The position numbers and the translations under genes are program-made. This document shows, one piece after another, positions 46,305 to 56,881 of a stretch of 64,000 bases of DNA. Origin of the DNA: Thelephora terrestris (taxonomy: Eukaryota; Basidiomycota; Agaricomycetes; Thelephorales; Thelephoraceae); the NCBI GenBank assembly GCA_015956445.1, contig WIUZ02000006.1:124001-188000 (forward strand). Direction: 5' to 3'. The notes beneath the pieces are model-generated. The model was not told the origin of the DNA. It did no database searches and saw nothing but the letters and a program-made list of their open reading frames with translations. Positions within the stretch are counted from its first letter, which is position 1. Each line of letters opens with the position of its first letter.

Positions 46305-47104
46305 GGGGTGTTCGGACAGCGTGAACGAGTTTAATAGGCGAAATTAAATGAGTGGGCGAAGCGCCAACGCAACACAAACGTACACGTACTCCGGTTTGTT
46401 CTTTCATCAGGAGAATCAACGCAGAACTCGCGAAGACCTCGAGGACAGAAGATAGTTGTCGACTGCACTGCAACGGAAACTATAAAGCTGCTCAGAACGC
46501 CAGAGGTACCTCAGGGTGGGTGCATTGATAATTTACGCACCATTTATGGGCGTCAGAACCCGGTGACTGGCACGAGGGATACGCATGACACTCATAATCA
46601 ACTCTGCAGAGCAGCTTACATATTTCACCACGCAGGTGCACAGCCTCGAGTTTGGGCGATGAAAAGGCCCCATCCACGCTGACTCGGAAGGAATCATCCG
46701 ATTTAGCATCTTGTGACGGCTATCAACAACAGGCGTTCCGCGCGTGGATGATCAAGATGGCACTGGCAGGGCGTTCATATAAACTGACGGTCGTTATCCT
46801 CGAGGGAACCTGGAAAATGAGTACGTTGTGTAAAAGTGACGGGTCATTGGAGGAAGAACGGGATTCTCAAAATTTGCATAAACGGCTGCGAGGACAAATG
46901 AGGGGAATAAGGATACAAATCGAGGAGCGCGTTGCAAAGCAGAAGTACGGGAATGACTACATAGCAATACTGGCACAAACAAAGTCCAAGGCATCATCTG
47001 AAATCGTGAGAGCATGAAAACAACCATAACGAATACAAAACAAAGAAAGGGGTCTCAAGAAGGCAAGAGACGGCCACGCACAGCAGAGGGTGGATCGATG
47101 GCAA
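46305..47104. other. Intergenic region between kinase-like gene B and the F-box gene
   Basis: Upstream flank of kinase-like gene B and 3' flank of the F-box gene. A 122-codon open frame at 46652-47017 (plus) lacks an ATG at its beginning and any motif, so it is not called. Confidence 0.35.
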
Positions 47105-48508
47105 CTAGGCCTTGCGGGCTCTGAATCCTCTTATCTCCCGTATCTCCTCCAGCTCGATCCCCTTGATCGCGCACGCTATTCTGAGGCTCCCTAGGCCAAA
47201 ATTCCTCTCCCCACCATTGGAAAGCCAGACTGAGATGCGTTTCAGTCCTTCTTGGGCCTTAATCGCGTGAGCTAAGGAAGAGAGGTCCGTCCTGCCGTCA
47301 ACGCCAAAACCAAATCTCCGGATGGCTTTTGATCGGACGACGGACACCAGGAATGTGAGTGGGGTCGATGAGCCTTCGATAAAAACTTCCTCCAAACCCT
47401 GGATTTGACGAAAGGCATTTGCCTCATCGGTCTTGCCGTTGTCGCGAGGGACCTGAACGAAGGTAGACTCCAAACGACCTCGGATAATCTGCCCAATCGC
47501 CGGACACGTACAATTCGGGAGGGAAATGGAGTCCAAAGGAAATGTGGAGCGGGCGAAGATGTCCTCGAGGAGTTTTGCTGACGGTTCCCTCAAGAACTCG
47601 AGACGTCGGAGCGTATGCTGAGATCCTGCGAGGAGCCACTTTACGGAATCGACGGAAGCCTCAGTCCCCGTGGCACAGTTAAAACTGAGTGTTTCCAACG
47701 CGCACGGTGCGGCACCAAGCGGGTTGGCGGGGAAGGCGGGGTTGATGCCGTGCTTGACGGTGGGGAGTTTACCCGCGATTTTCAACGAAGTAATGCGTGG
47801 CCAGATACCAAGAAGTTGGGTGAGAATCTCCGGATCGTCCGACCAATCGTGAACGCGTAATTCTGAGATCCTGGAGGCGTTCGGCGCGGTTCGTAACTCC
47901 TCCAGGACCTCATCAGGGACGGGTGGTGCAATCCTCCTCATCCCCCACCGATCGGCCGTCCCCTCGGCGTCCGTACCTCGGGGCTGCGTCCCAAATAGAG
48001 AGATTCCAATTTTGCGGAGATTAGGGCAGAGTGAGACAATATGGGAGAGTTTCTTAAACGTGAGACCATCGGGTTGGTTGAAGTCAATGATTACGTTCAA
48101 CTGGATGACTGATCCCCGTAGAACGTTAGGATGGAATGAGTCGGGGGTGGGAAGGAAATTCGACAGGCCCTTGATGGATGGTGGGGGTTTCATTGGGTGC
48201 GACTGGCGCACCATCACCGTGCTGGTGGTTCCATGCGGTGTGCGAGGCTTGAATGAGGAAACGAGGGCAGTGTATTCACGGTGTGTGGAAATGGAGACTG
48301 AACGGAAGAGCATTTTTTGGGCGTGAGCTGACCAGGCCTTGCACACCAGCGAACAAGATCGGAGCAGCTTGAAGTCAGGAGAGGGCGCATTGGCAAGAGC
48401 TATAATTCGCAAAACAATTTCTATGGGCACTCGTAGTGCAGACATGACAGGTTCGTGATTCGGAGTTCCTATACCGCGTGCGATGTGGGTCAGCAATGAT
48501 TCCTCCAC
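47105..48508 (-). CDS. F-box domain protein, single exon
   Basis: Single uninterrupted frame of 467 codons. The F-box lies near the N-terminus (LRVPIEIVLRIIALA...LLRSCSLVCKAWSAHAQKML), closely matching the basidiomycete F-box pattern LP.E+...I...........L..C.LV.+.W......LF. The remainder has leucine-rich, beta-alpha-like units (LCPNLRKIGISLF, WPRITSLKIAGKLP, CALETLSFN, HTLRRLEFLREP, GLKRISVWLS) that may form an irregular LRR solenoid for substrate binding. Likely an SCF ubiquitin-ligase adaptor; the substrate is unknown. The ATG at 48508 could be replaced by the methionine of MSALRVP. It is not obviously closer to the other F-box-like gene of the window than to F-box genes in general. Confidence 0.72.
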   Translation of the reverse strand: MEESLLTHIARGIGTPNHEPVMSALRVPIEIVLRIIALANAPSPDFKLLRSCSLVCKAWSAHAQKMLFRSVSISTHREYTALVSSFKPRTPHGTTSTVMVRQSHPMKPPPSIKGLSNFLPTPDSFHPNVLRGSVIQLNVIIDFNQPDGLTFKKLSHIVSLCPNLRKIGISLFGTQPRGTDAEGTADRWGMRRIAPPVPDEVLEELRTAPNASRISELRVHDWSDDPEILTQLLGIWPRITSLKIAGKLPTVKHGINPAFPANPLGAAPCALETLSFNCATGTEASVDSVKWLLAGSQHTLRRLEFLREPSAKLLEDIFARSTFPLDSISLPNCTCPAIGQIIRGRLESTFVQVPRDNGKTDEANAFRQIQGLEEVFIEGSSTPLTFLVSVVRSKAIRRFGFGVDGRTDLSSLAHAIKAQEGLKRISVWLSNGGERNFGLGSLRIACAIKGIELEEIREIRGFRARKA

Positions 48509-48590
48509 TGAGGGAGGGAAGACTTACCCCTAACGAGATCAATCGTTAGAGAGGGGGAAACATGGGAGAAAGTAGGTGTGCACGTTAACA

Positions 48591-48601
48591 TATATAAAGG
48601 A
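48591..48601. promoter_or_regulatory. TATA-like element upstream of the F-box gene
   Basis: The sequence CATATATAAAG lies about 85 bases upstream of the F-box start codon (48508). The element is nearly palindromic, so orientation is not decisive. It could serve the F-box gene (minus) or a plus-strand transcript. Confidence 0.3.
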
Positions 48602-49073
48602 GGGTTGGCCCGAACTGTGTCAAATCAAAGGGGGTACCGAATAGTTCTATAGGATTAGAAACTCATTTTTAATGTGCGGACGATAATAAGATACAAGCCT
48701 TCATGTAGTTGCACCCCCATAACAGATGCCAACGCTCTTGATCGGCTATTCATTCCATCCCAGGATTCAAAGGTTCAATGGCTGCCGGAGATATAAGGGG
48801 ACATGAGGTAATGCAATTGTACAGGAAGGCGACCCAGCGGGCATCCGAGGACTGGGTGGGATAGGGGTCGAACTACGTGAAAGCTTACACGTTTGGTTTT
48901 GCCACAACGTTGCAGCAAGTCCTGTTTAGTGATAGAGGATGGCGGTGGTCGGTTGCACGAGGTGATGGCGGTCGGCATTTCCCAGGGCGGGCCGAGAAGA
49001 GTCTGCTTGCTGTCGGCAAGTCATCTGGCGCCACTTACCAACCTGACGTCATTTATGGTGGGAAGTCAAGCCG
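48602..49073. other. Intergenic region, promoter side of the MARVEL-like gene
   Basis: About 470 bases without a recognised gene. Open frames that extend through it into the next gene lack initiating ATGs and family motifs. Parts could be 5' UTR. Confidence 0.3.
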
Positions 49074-49921
49074 CATGCAGCGGCCCCTGCGCAGACCACC
49101 TTCTTTGTCCTCCACTTCCATTAACGACACGCCCAAGCGACGAACAAACCAATGCAAATCAACAACCACGTTAAACGAGGGCATCCGAGTGAGGCCATTG
49201 TTATTTGGAACTATCTGCGCGAATCTCACAGATCCTGTAGTCACCTTCGGCCTTCTCATTTTCTTCAGTATAATTGAGGTCAGCAACGTGCACCGAATTC
49301 AGGTCTCCGGAACTCTTATTGACGGGTTCATGTAGCTGGCGATATCAGCATGGCTGGTCTCTATGTTCAATAAGCACCACAACGAACTCTCTGGTGGTGT
49401 CAGCGACAGGACCCGTTATCTCCTATTCACCTCCATATGGACCGTATGCGGCTCCTTCGTTCTCATGCTTCTGTTCTTAGTCTTCGCAAATGCGGGGATT
49501 TTTACCAGCGTCGTTGTGCACCTCGTCTAGTACGCGTCCGTTCTTGACACGCCATTCTAATGTGCCGCTGAAGTCTCGACCAGCCTCGCGCTAACCTGGA
49601 TTTTTTGGACCGCGGGTGCGGCGGCGATCACGGCAGCTCTTGGAGGTGGTCTCGATTGCAAGTGAGCAGGTCCTTTGCCGCATATGGTATCTGATTTTTG
49701 ACGGGGTGCACTTTGAGCTTGGGCTATATATACTGCGCACAGCTCAATGCCTTGGAGGGCTTTGCGTGGATTTGCTGGTGAGCGCTCATCGGCCCGGTTC
49801 GGCAATGTCCAGAACTCATCCCACGCACAGGATTTTGACCACGTTTGCCATCGTGGTCGTAATGTTCAGATCGGTCTCATCGCATAAGAGGGGCGATGGC
49901 TGGACAGGACAGCTTGTATGA
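49074..49921 (+). CDS. Four-helix membrane protein, MARVEL-like
   Basis: Predicted integral membrane protein with four transmembrane segments. The best in-frame ATG is at about 49074 (MQRPLRRPP), giving a long basic leader; a start in an unseen upstream exon is possible. TM1 DPVVTFGLLIFFSIIE joins by intron 49279-49334 to LAISAWLVSMFNKHHNELSG and the loop SDRTRYLLFTSIWTVCG. TM2/TM3 are FVLMLLFLVFANAGIFTSVV and YLALTWIFWTAGAAAITAAL, then GGGLDCK, AQLNALEGFAWICW and the last TM ILTTFAIVVVMF. The sequence RYLLFTSIWT and the CxQLNALEAFAWI-like motif recur in basidiomycete MARVEL-type proteins. The intron in the middle uses donor GTACGC and acceptor ...CGACCAG to restore YLALTW. Exact role unknown. 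Membrane sorting or cell-surface organisation is typical of the superfamily. Confidence 0.6.
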
Positions 49922-50507
49922 AGGACATTGTTGTGACGTTGTTCATCTAGGTATTTCGATTGCTATGGCCCCCGTTTGTATTCTAGAGCGCCGTGATCTG
50001 CCACCGCTTGAATCAAGTCAATGCTCGCTACATTCAGCTGCCGCGTGTTCCCCCCGTGTTCACGACTGAGCAGCATGCAGCATCTTTCGATCATAAATGA
50101 GCGTGTCTTTATCAACGCGAAGCTCAAAAGTTCAACGACTTCCCCCCCTCCCCGCTCTCGCTGGGATCGCTTCTCAAGATTACTTCGGGTGTTCCGCGGA
50201 GAGCTCCGGGGGCCGACTGGGGCTGTGCACGTGGAGAGGCAGGTCGAGTCACACCGGAGAGCGTCGGGCTGTGCGAGATTATTGCCAAATTAGGAAGGCC
50301 CGCCTAAGCAAAAACAGGTGAAATTTTTCGTTCCCCCTCTTCTCCCCATCCACCATCTTCTGCTCTCAACTTTCATCCCTCTTCCCACTGTCGGCTAGAG
50401 TCAAAGTGAGTTACAAGGGCAATCATACACAAGACAAATCGGTCTTCCTTTCTGCTGCGCGGTTTCCATCGCTATCGATCCATTTCATTTTCTGTTGCTT
50501 GCTTATC
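49922..50507. promoter_or_regulatory. Long 5' flank/leader of the bZIP gene with a candidate uORF
   Basis: This interval ends in a C/T-rich tract (50325-50395) typical of fungal transcription starts. An ATG-initiated 74-codon frame at 50097-50321 precedes the main ATG by about 190 bases. Gcn4/Cpc1-type genes are known for translational control by upstream frames, so this one deserves note, but whether it is transcribed is unknown. No ATG occurs between 50325 and 50508. Confidence 0.3.
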
Positions 50508-52061
50508 ATGCACACCGTCGAGCTCTCTCCCCTTGACTCGTTTGCGAGTTCATCGGCCTTCCCAGAGCCCGCTCCTTGCTTATATGACTTCGTGGCCACT
50601 CCTAGTAGTGCCTCGAGTCTTGACCAAACCGTGCCGGCAGTCGATGCTCAGCACGCCGCCCTTCAAGCGCTCATCTCCTCCGTCCCGGAAACTGAACTGA
50701 TGATCCCCTCGTTCAGAAACAGCGGCAACCTCCAGCCGTTTTTCCCTCACTCACCAACCAACCAATCACCTCCATCGCACCGACACCATGTTCGCCTAAG
50801 TGACTTGTCGTCGTCGCGCCTTTCTCAATTGTTGGATCAACATGAACTCAACACGCTAATCTCCATCAACCATGTCTCTGTAACCCCCTTCACATCTCTC
50901 CCATCGGGCTCCGCCTCCGGTACAAATCCTAATTATGGATCACCCCCGCATCAATCAACACAACCAATACCATCTTCGTCAAACCAATATTTATCAACTC
51001 ACCAGCCAACGGACTTAGGCAATCTCTCCATCTCGCAACAAATAGAGTTTGACGCTATTTGCTCTGATTATTTGACTATGTTATCCTCTCCAACCCACAT
51101 GGACCCAAAAAACAAGGCCGACACTGTCAGCCCGGCCCTCCGTGCCGCCTCCCCTCCACCTGAGCACGAGGCTGCAGCTAAAGCCATCTTGGAGGTTCTT
51201 GAAGGTAAAGTTGTTCCCGCGTTACCGAGTTTCTCCATTCCTAAGTCTTCTTTAGCCTCTCCTAGCTACAAGGTGGAACACGAAATGAACGCATATCTCA
51301 CCTCCCCGCTCATCGACTCCCCTTGGGAGGACGAATTTTTAACCACCCCTGCCCTCCTGCCTGGGGGGGACATGGGAATTGATATCATGGCAAGCCCTGC
51401 TCTCCTCGACGACGACGAAGTTTACACCAGCGCGCCGCTCTTTGGCGATGAACCGTTGTTTGAACCTTTCACGTTTGAGAAGCTCAACGCTGATCGTCGC
51501 GGTCCTGCCCTCGATTCCCTAGCCCTTGGACTTCCCTCTGAGCCTCTGGACTCGCCCACTTCGTCAACGTCTCCAGTCTCAGCTGCTGGCAGTCGCGGAA
51601 AGAGGTCCGCCGGTAAGCAAGTAACGAAGACCTCTAGGCGCAAAAGCGTGCCGACCGGGACACGCAAGAACGTCACTCCCGAATCCTTGATCCCAGTCGA
51701 TGCTCCGATCCAGGATCGCAAGTATGCTTCTGAGTCTGCTACCTCTCGCAAGGAACTCCCTGCCGTCTTCGCGAGAAAGAGGAAGCGCGCTTCATCCGAA
51801 TTAGATAACGAGGACGACATCCTCGCTGCTCCTCCAAGTACGAACGAGCTGTCTGCCATCGAAGCCAAGCGACGACAGAATACCCTGGCAGCGCGGCGCA
51901 GCAGGAAGCGCAAGCTCGAACATCAGCGCGACTTGGAGACCACGATAGAGAACGAGCGTGCCGAAAGAGACGCCTGGAAGCAGAGGGCGTTGGCGTTCGA
52001 GGCGATATTGAACAGCAATGGAATTCGCATTCCTCCAGAGTTTGCGATTCAACGCGTATAA
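50508..52061 (+). CDS. bZIP transcription factor, Gcn4/Cpc1-like
   Basis: Nuclear DNA-binding activator with a C-terminal basic leucine zipper. The start is ATG 50508 (MHTVELSPLDSFASSS). A frame extension upstream has no ATG. The long N-terminal half is Ser/Pro/Asn-rich with acidic-hydrophobic patches (SPWEDEFLTTPALLPG, PLFGDEPLFEPFTFEKL) resembling activation domains. The basic region AIEAKRRQNTLAARRSRKRK contains the invariant Asn and Arg (NTLAARRSR). The zipper LEHQRDLETTIENERAERDA is short and weak in leucines, as in other Gcn4-like basidiomycete proteins. No intron is needed. Control of amino-acid biosynthesis is inferred from the family, not from the sequence. Confidence 0.8.
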   Translation: MHTVELSPLDSFASSSAFPEPAPCLYDFVATPSSASSLDQTVPAVDAQHAALQALISSVPETELMIPSFRNSGNLQPFFPHSPTNQSPPSHRHHVRLSDLSSSRLSQLLDQHELNTLISINHVSVTPFTSLPSGSASGTNPNYGSPPHQSTQPIPSSSNQYLSTHQPTDLGNLSISQQIEFDAICSDYLTMLSSPTHMDPKNKADTVSPALRAASPPPEHEAAAKAILEVLEGKVVPALPSFSIPKSSLASPSYKVEHEMNAYLTSPLIDSPWEDEFLTTPALLPGGDMGIDIMASPALLDDDEVYTSAPLFGDEPLFEPFTFEKLNADRRGPALDSLALGLPSEPLDSPTSSTSPVSAAGSRGKRSAGKQVTKTSRRKSVPTGTRKNVTPESLIPVDAPIQDRKYASESATSRKELPAVFARKRKRASSELDNEDDILAAPPSTNELSAIEAKRRQNTLAARRSRKRKLEHQRDLETTIENERAERDAWKQRALAFEAILNSNGIRIPPEFAIQRV

Positions 52062-52450
52062 GGGTTGGACCGCTTTAAAACCGTCTCTTCTCGAATGCTC
52101 GTTGTTCCTTCCCTGTTCTCGGACTCTCGAACGATGTTCTATATTCCGTTCACTCAATTTCTTCCTGTCTTTTTAGTCTCTTTGCTCCCCGCATCATTAA
52201 TCCCCTTCCCTGTCTGTATTCTCTCTGTTTTGGTGTCGCATAAATCTTCCTGTATACCTTCCTCTCCCAAGACTCCCTTCCTCATCCATCTGACCAGTCG
52301 GTAGTCGACTAACGCCAAAAATGACTACGGGTTCTTTCTAACTCTCGACACGCGCCAAGTCTGAAACCGGATTTTTTTTTTGGCATCCGAGTGGTAACAA
52401 ATGGCTTTGCCATGAGAAATCTGCATACTTGACTACAAATGCTGAGGTTG
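52062..52450. other. Intergenic region between convergent bZIP and Ask1 genes
   Basis: 3' flanks of the bZIP gene (plus) and Ask1 gene (minus). C/T-rich, with a T homopolymer near 52371-52380. No gene seen. Confidence 0.4.
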
Positions 52451-54793
52451 TCACCCCCTCGACGACTGCCACTTGGGGGTTGGACTCTCCTGACTGGTGA
52501 TTGTCACCCCAAAGCCTTGGGAGTGCTCGACAATCTCTTCCCCGAACATCCTCAACTGTTGCTGCCCCTGCGCCGGCATCTGTGCATGCCTCGCTCCAAA
52601 AACCGTCTCCGTATCTCCTTCCATCCCTCCATCACCCATCTGCATGCTGTCGTCAAACGAGTCGTCGTCGTCGAATCCTGCATCTGTCCCAAAAGCTGCA
52701 AACGGATGAACCGCGACACCCTCTCCGCTCGCCTCGTCCCCACTGAAAGAGTCGTCGTTTGAATCGAATGAGTTGTCAAAATTCCCTTGACGCTGGGAGG
52801 CAGCGAGGAAAGCAGCTGACGGGTTCGCTGTGTTGTTCGGTTGATCGTCGTCGTCGTCGTCAAACGAATCATCCTCGTCCTCTAAAGAGCCCCGACCTAT
52901 CACTGTTTCGTTATCATAGGGCTTTTGCTGTCGCTCTAATTCGCGCCTGTGGCGCTCGGATGATGGAGTATTCAGCGCACGCGTGAAAACCGGTGCGGGA
53001 CCAGTTGGTACTGGCGCTTCAAACGTTCGCTGGACAGGTGGCTTGATGAACGTTGGAACAGGGTGGACGAAGGGATCTGCTCTGGATGTCATAGCGGCGG
53101 ATGAGATAGCAAATTCGGCCGATTTAACGTCCAAATCCAGTCCAACCCTTCTCATGATGCTGTCCAGGTCTAGTTCGGACCTCGCAGTTGAGTCTGGGTC
53201 GGAAGGGTCCGCATACCTACTGAGTGAGGGCGGATCCACGATCGTGCTTGCTGTCGAATTCGAATCTTTTCCGAGACGATGTTGAGAGGACGTATCCCAG
53301 TTGGGGCCGGTATTTGATGGAGCGTGACTGGAGGATGAATCTAGGGTGGTAGACGTGAGCAAACCACCACGTTATAACAAAGGTGACCGTACCATTTTTA
53401 CGAAACACCTGTTGACGATGGCCGGCAGCCCAAAGAAGATCCTTTCCTATCCTCTCTGCCGCCTCTTTTCTGGGAGTCTGCTGAAGTTCAGGACCTCGGC
53501 TCGGTCGCTCGAACTTCTTGATCGTGATCGGCGAGGGAAGACCGTGGCCTAGGCGCGTATCAGTGTTGAAACCCCCTCCCTCCGAAAGGAACCTCGAAGA
53601 TGACGACGGCTCTGGTGGCTGACGCTTAGGCGAGCTGAGCTTGTGCACAGAAAGGTCCACGACACTGCTCCAATCGTTGGGTTTCGTGTTCGAGGGAAGG
53701 TATGGGTTCATCCTTGCTAGAATCTTTGCGGCATCTCTCCTGAGCGGAGTAGATAATCCAGGTATGCCGACGTCAAAGGGTATAGGGGAAGGAGGCGCCT
53801 TCTTTGTAGCGCCAGTGTTCGCGTTCTTCGTGAGAATGGTACGAAGCATCGGCGATTCCGGTGGTTTAGCCCTTCCTTTCCCTTTAGAACGAGCAGAGTC
53901 ATGAATAGAGGCGATGGGTGTCGCATCGGTGGTGGATGTCGAAATATCCTGGCTTTGTGGAGTCGGGTTGGGATCCACGCCGAGCATGTCTAACTCTTCA
54001 TTTAGCCGATGTAGGGAGGATTCGATCGAGCTCGTCCATGAAGGTCCATCATCTTCGAGACCAGCCGCGCGACGTTTTCCGACAGCGGCAGGCGTAGATG
54101 AAATGATTCCACCTCCAGGAAGGAAAGAAGATTCAGAAGGGGTCCTGTTAGGATCAAAGCGCCCTTGACGAGAGTGTGAGCGGGAATGCGACCGAGATCG
54201 GGATGGTTGGGGGGTGGAATCAAGTATGTCTACATCATCTGTTCCGGTAATGGTCGAAGTGGATTCGTCCAGTTCTCCTGTAGGATGGTCGGCGGTGGTC
54301 TCCCAGGGTGCAGATTCGACTTCGGATTCAAGGCCTTCCTCTTCAGTCATGTCCTCTTCTTCTTGTTGGGTGTCCTCGAAGTCGTCGTTCCTGGGCACGC
54401 GCATACGCGCCGCCATCTCAAAAAACTGCACCCAAAACTAAATCACTCGGATTATCAGCCCTCCGTCCGGCCCTCATTTCAAACGACGGAACTCACCCGA
54501 GCTGCCTCTCTGACGGGCTGTACGCCATTAGAGTATCGTTTGACCGCAGGTAAAAGTTTATGTTCTGCCAACCACTGGATTTTGGCAAATTGGCCGTCGA
54601 TTTTCTGTCAAAGATTCACGAGATCAGGTGTAGCGAGATAAGCGCCGACGAAAGATACCTGCAGCTTGAGTGTGATCAGCTGGTCTATCTGCTCAATCTG
54701 GTCTGCGGCCGGTGCAGCAGTGTTTAGACCGGGAATTGAAATCGAGTCTGGGTCGAGCGCAGGTTCCCAGCGGAAGTTTTCGTCCTCGGTCAT
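52451..54793 (-). CDS. ASK1: DASH/Dam1 complex subunit Ask1
   Basis: Outer kinetochore protein of the DASH/Dam1 ring, which couples chromosomes to spindle microtubules. Exon 1 from ATG 54793 reads FRWEPALDPDSISIPGLNTA and DQIEQIDQLITLKLQ. Exon 2 is KIDGQFAKIQWLAEHKLLPA, then VKRYSNGVQPVREAAR. Exon 3 begins FFEMAARMRVP. These three are the conserved Ask1 domain. The rest is a long disordered tail with many SP/TP sites (Ask1 is a CDK target), e.g. DSTPQPSRS, SPMLRTIL and PPSPIPFD, and acidic repeats DDSFDDDDDDQ and NFDNSFDSNDDS. An intron near 53338-53390 is inferred, giving ...VFRKN followed by DSSSSHAP. The protein is longer than yeast Ask1, as is usual in basidiomycetes. It is divergent from the Swi5 gene. 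Confidence 0.88.
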
Positions 54794-54938
54794 TTGTTCG
54801 CTTTGGTAGAAGCTGATTCGGCCAATCGGGGTCGTGGAAGGGGAGAGACGCGTTCGTCACAACGATTGTCACGCGTCTTGAAAGCATCACCTCCTGCACC
54901 ATCATGCACGCGTCGAGTTCTGCAAAGGTCTCGTGAAA

Positions 54939-55364
54939 ATGCTGCCTTTGCTGATACGAATTCACCTGAAGTTTCACACACAGGCAACTCTCATCGCGGA
55001 TCTTGAGCGAGAGATTGAAGAGCTGCAGAAAGAGTTTGGGTATCCACAACTTCCAGTATCTCGACCTTCCTCCTCGATTAACGCGGTCTCAGAGAGCACG
55101 AGGACCCGAAGGTCACCGTTTCTAAGCACATTAAACTGTTGCACAGGTACAACGAGGCAAAGGATGCCGCTCAGGTAGCCTCCATCACTTTTCTTCCTTC
55201 TCCATTTGATCCTCCCCATTTCCTCCAGATTTTGATTGGGAAGGTACGCGTCTCGCTTCCCCCCCCCCCCCATCTCGGGGCTGACCTTTCGTTAGCTGGC
55301 GGCCCACAAGGAAACGACTATTCGCCAGATGCACGAAGAATACGGACTTACGGATGATGACTAG
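54939..55364 (+). CDS. SWI5: Recombination mediator Swi5 (Sae3)
   Basis: Small coiled-coil protein that with Sfr1 (or Mei5) helps Rad51/Dmc1 load on single-stranded DNA. The pieces are ATLIADLEREIEELQKEFG, then after an intron with donor GTATCC (near 55034-55089) EHEDPKVTVSKHIKLLHRYN and EAKDAAQ, then a 15-base micro-exon ILIGK (about 55229-55243), then LAAHKETTIRQMHEEYGL and TDDD at the stop 55364. The pattern HIKLLH.YNE.KD..Q.LIG.LA...........YGL is the Swi5 signature. The ATG 54939 (MLPLLIRIHLKFH) is the nearest in-frame start, but the leader is unusual and an upstream exon with a different start (frame containing ENAAFADTNSPEVSHTG) is equally likely. A run of 13 C at 55259-55271 lies in the last intron. 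Confidence 0.75.
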
Positions 55365-56881
55365 CCTGCGAACCTTGCGTTGTCCCGTTTATTATCAACC
55401 TTGTCAGCTGTCTTGTCCTTGCTCTTGCTCTGCTGTCCCACGTGCTGTTGTAATATCTTGACACCCCGACGCTCCCGCGCCCAATGATCAACACGTTCTT
55501 GTTCGTGACCGCTCGCCGGGGACTTAGATACCTCCAACCTTCCAACCACGCCCGGCGGTCGAGGGACACCTTCGCGTAGCGCTGCAGCCTGCAAGTCGGC
55601 AGTCTTGTCGGATCATTGATAGGTCACAGTCTCCTATTCGATACAGAGCGCTCGCCATATGGAGATCCGACGCAGTGCCCCATGCCCGAGGCCCGACAAC
55701 CAATGCTGCGTATCCAACATTGTACTCTCGACCCTCCGACGGGATGTCGTTACTTCATTGTGCTAATTGATTTATTCTGGTTGAAGTTCGAACACCCGAT
55801 GGATGAGCGCACCTGGGCCAATCATCATCCACAGTTTTCAACATACGTGGTGGAAGCTTTGACCGATGTTACAGGTTGAATAGCCATTCTAGATCGCATG
55901 GGAGACCTAAGGACTCGTTGGGCCACACACGGACTATGTGGGATACAAGCGTGATATGTGAGATGAGTGCCCAGCGCTCAGCTCGGATTGCAGATCTCAT
56001 CTTACAAATTTCGAGGCGTGGTTCCGGAGATTCCTAGAAGGTAAAGGGAAGATTCGGATACCATTCAAAGATTGTGCCATTGACGCCGTGAGCTTCCAGT
56101 CCCGCTGGGAAAATTCATCGACGAGTGCTGAAGGAGAAGGCAAACAAAGAGGTCCTAGCCGAAACGGCCAAGCTTTAGAGGGATGAGCATAAATCCCTCC
56201 AGTGACCCGTCAAAGGCTGCAACGGGGGTAAAGGTTAAGTGCTGTATCCTATTTACTACTTGTTCATGATGCACCCCGCACCTCTGCGAGCTCCGCGACA
56301 AAATGTCGCGTCTGGGCAGCCAGGGGGAATATATTCTGTCACTTACTCGCTATCATGCAGGGCCGATTCCGAGATCCGTGGGATCCGTCCCGTATCTTTT
56401 AGTGCGGCAATCTATTATCTAAATTGATTCCGCTTACGCAGTCAGGCGGGTCTGACGAACCAAATTACCCATGGCACGCCACCACTATCGCGGGTGTTGA
56501 GCAATGCTGCCGCAAAAGAAAATGATGTGGTCTGCTCGCGGCGCTGTCATGCTCCAGCCCCAGCACTGGTCAGCACCGCGTCCGAACTGTCAGTACCCGT
56601 ACTATGAGTAAGCACTGGTTGATGCTTCCCGGTGCCTGTCTAGTTCTTGCGCCCGGAGCGCCCAATAACCACCTGCCATGACCCCAATCAACACATTCGC
56701 TAGCGGCTAGATTGTCCAGAAGCAGGGTTTCACCGTAGATTCCCCGGACTCCGGACCTAGCATCCTCAACCCTCGTACGTACCGCCAATCATCGTGGGCG
56801 GGGGTCTTGTTTGTCGACTTACGTATATTTGCGCCACATAACGGATCCCAGGCAACAGGTACCTCTTTCCCTCCCTCTCCG
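55365..56881. other. Intergenic region of about 1.5 kb
   Basis: Between the Swi5 and MFS genes. Only short open frames. None has a recognisable motif and no repeat or RNA gene was seen. Confidence 0.35.

Noticed and set aside
46652-47017. 122-codon open frame on the plus strand
   Set aside because: No ATG at its beginning, no motif, and it lies in the 3' flank of the F-box gene.
49331-49570. MARVEL-like gene considered a pseudogene because of TAG after VVVHLV
   Set aside because: An intron with donor GTACGC and acceptor CGACCAG removes the stop and restores YLALTW, as expected for the family.
51422-51913. 163-codon open frame on the minus strand
   Set aside because: It lies antisense within the bZIP gene, whose plus-strand frame continues into a clear basic region.
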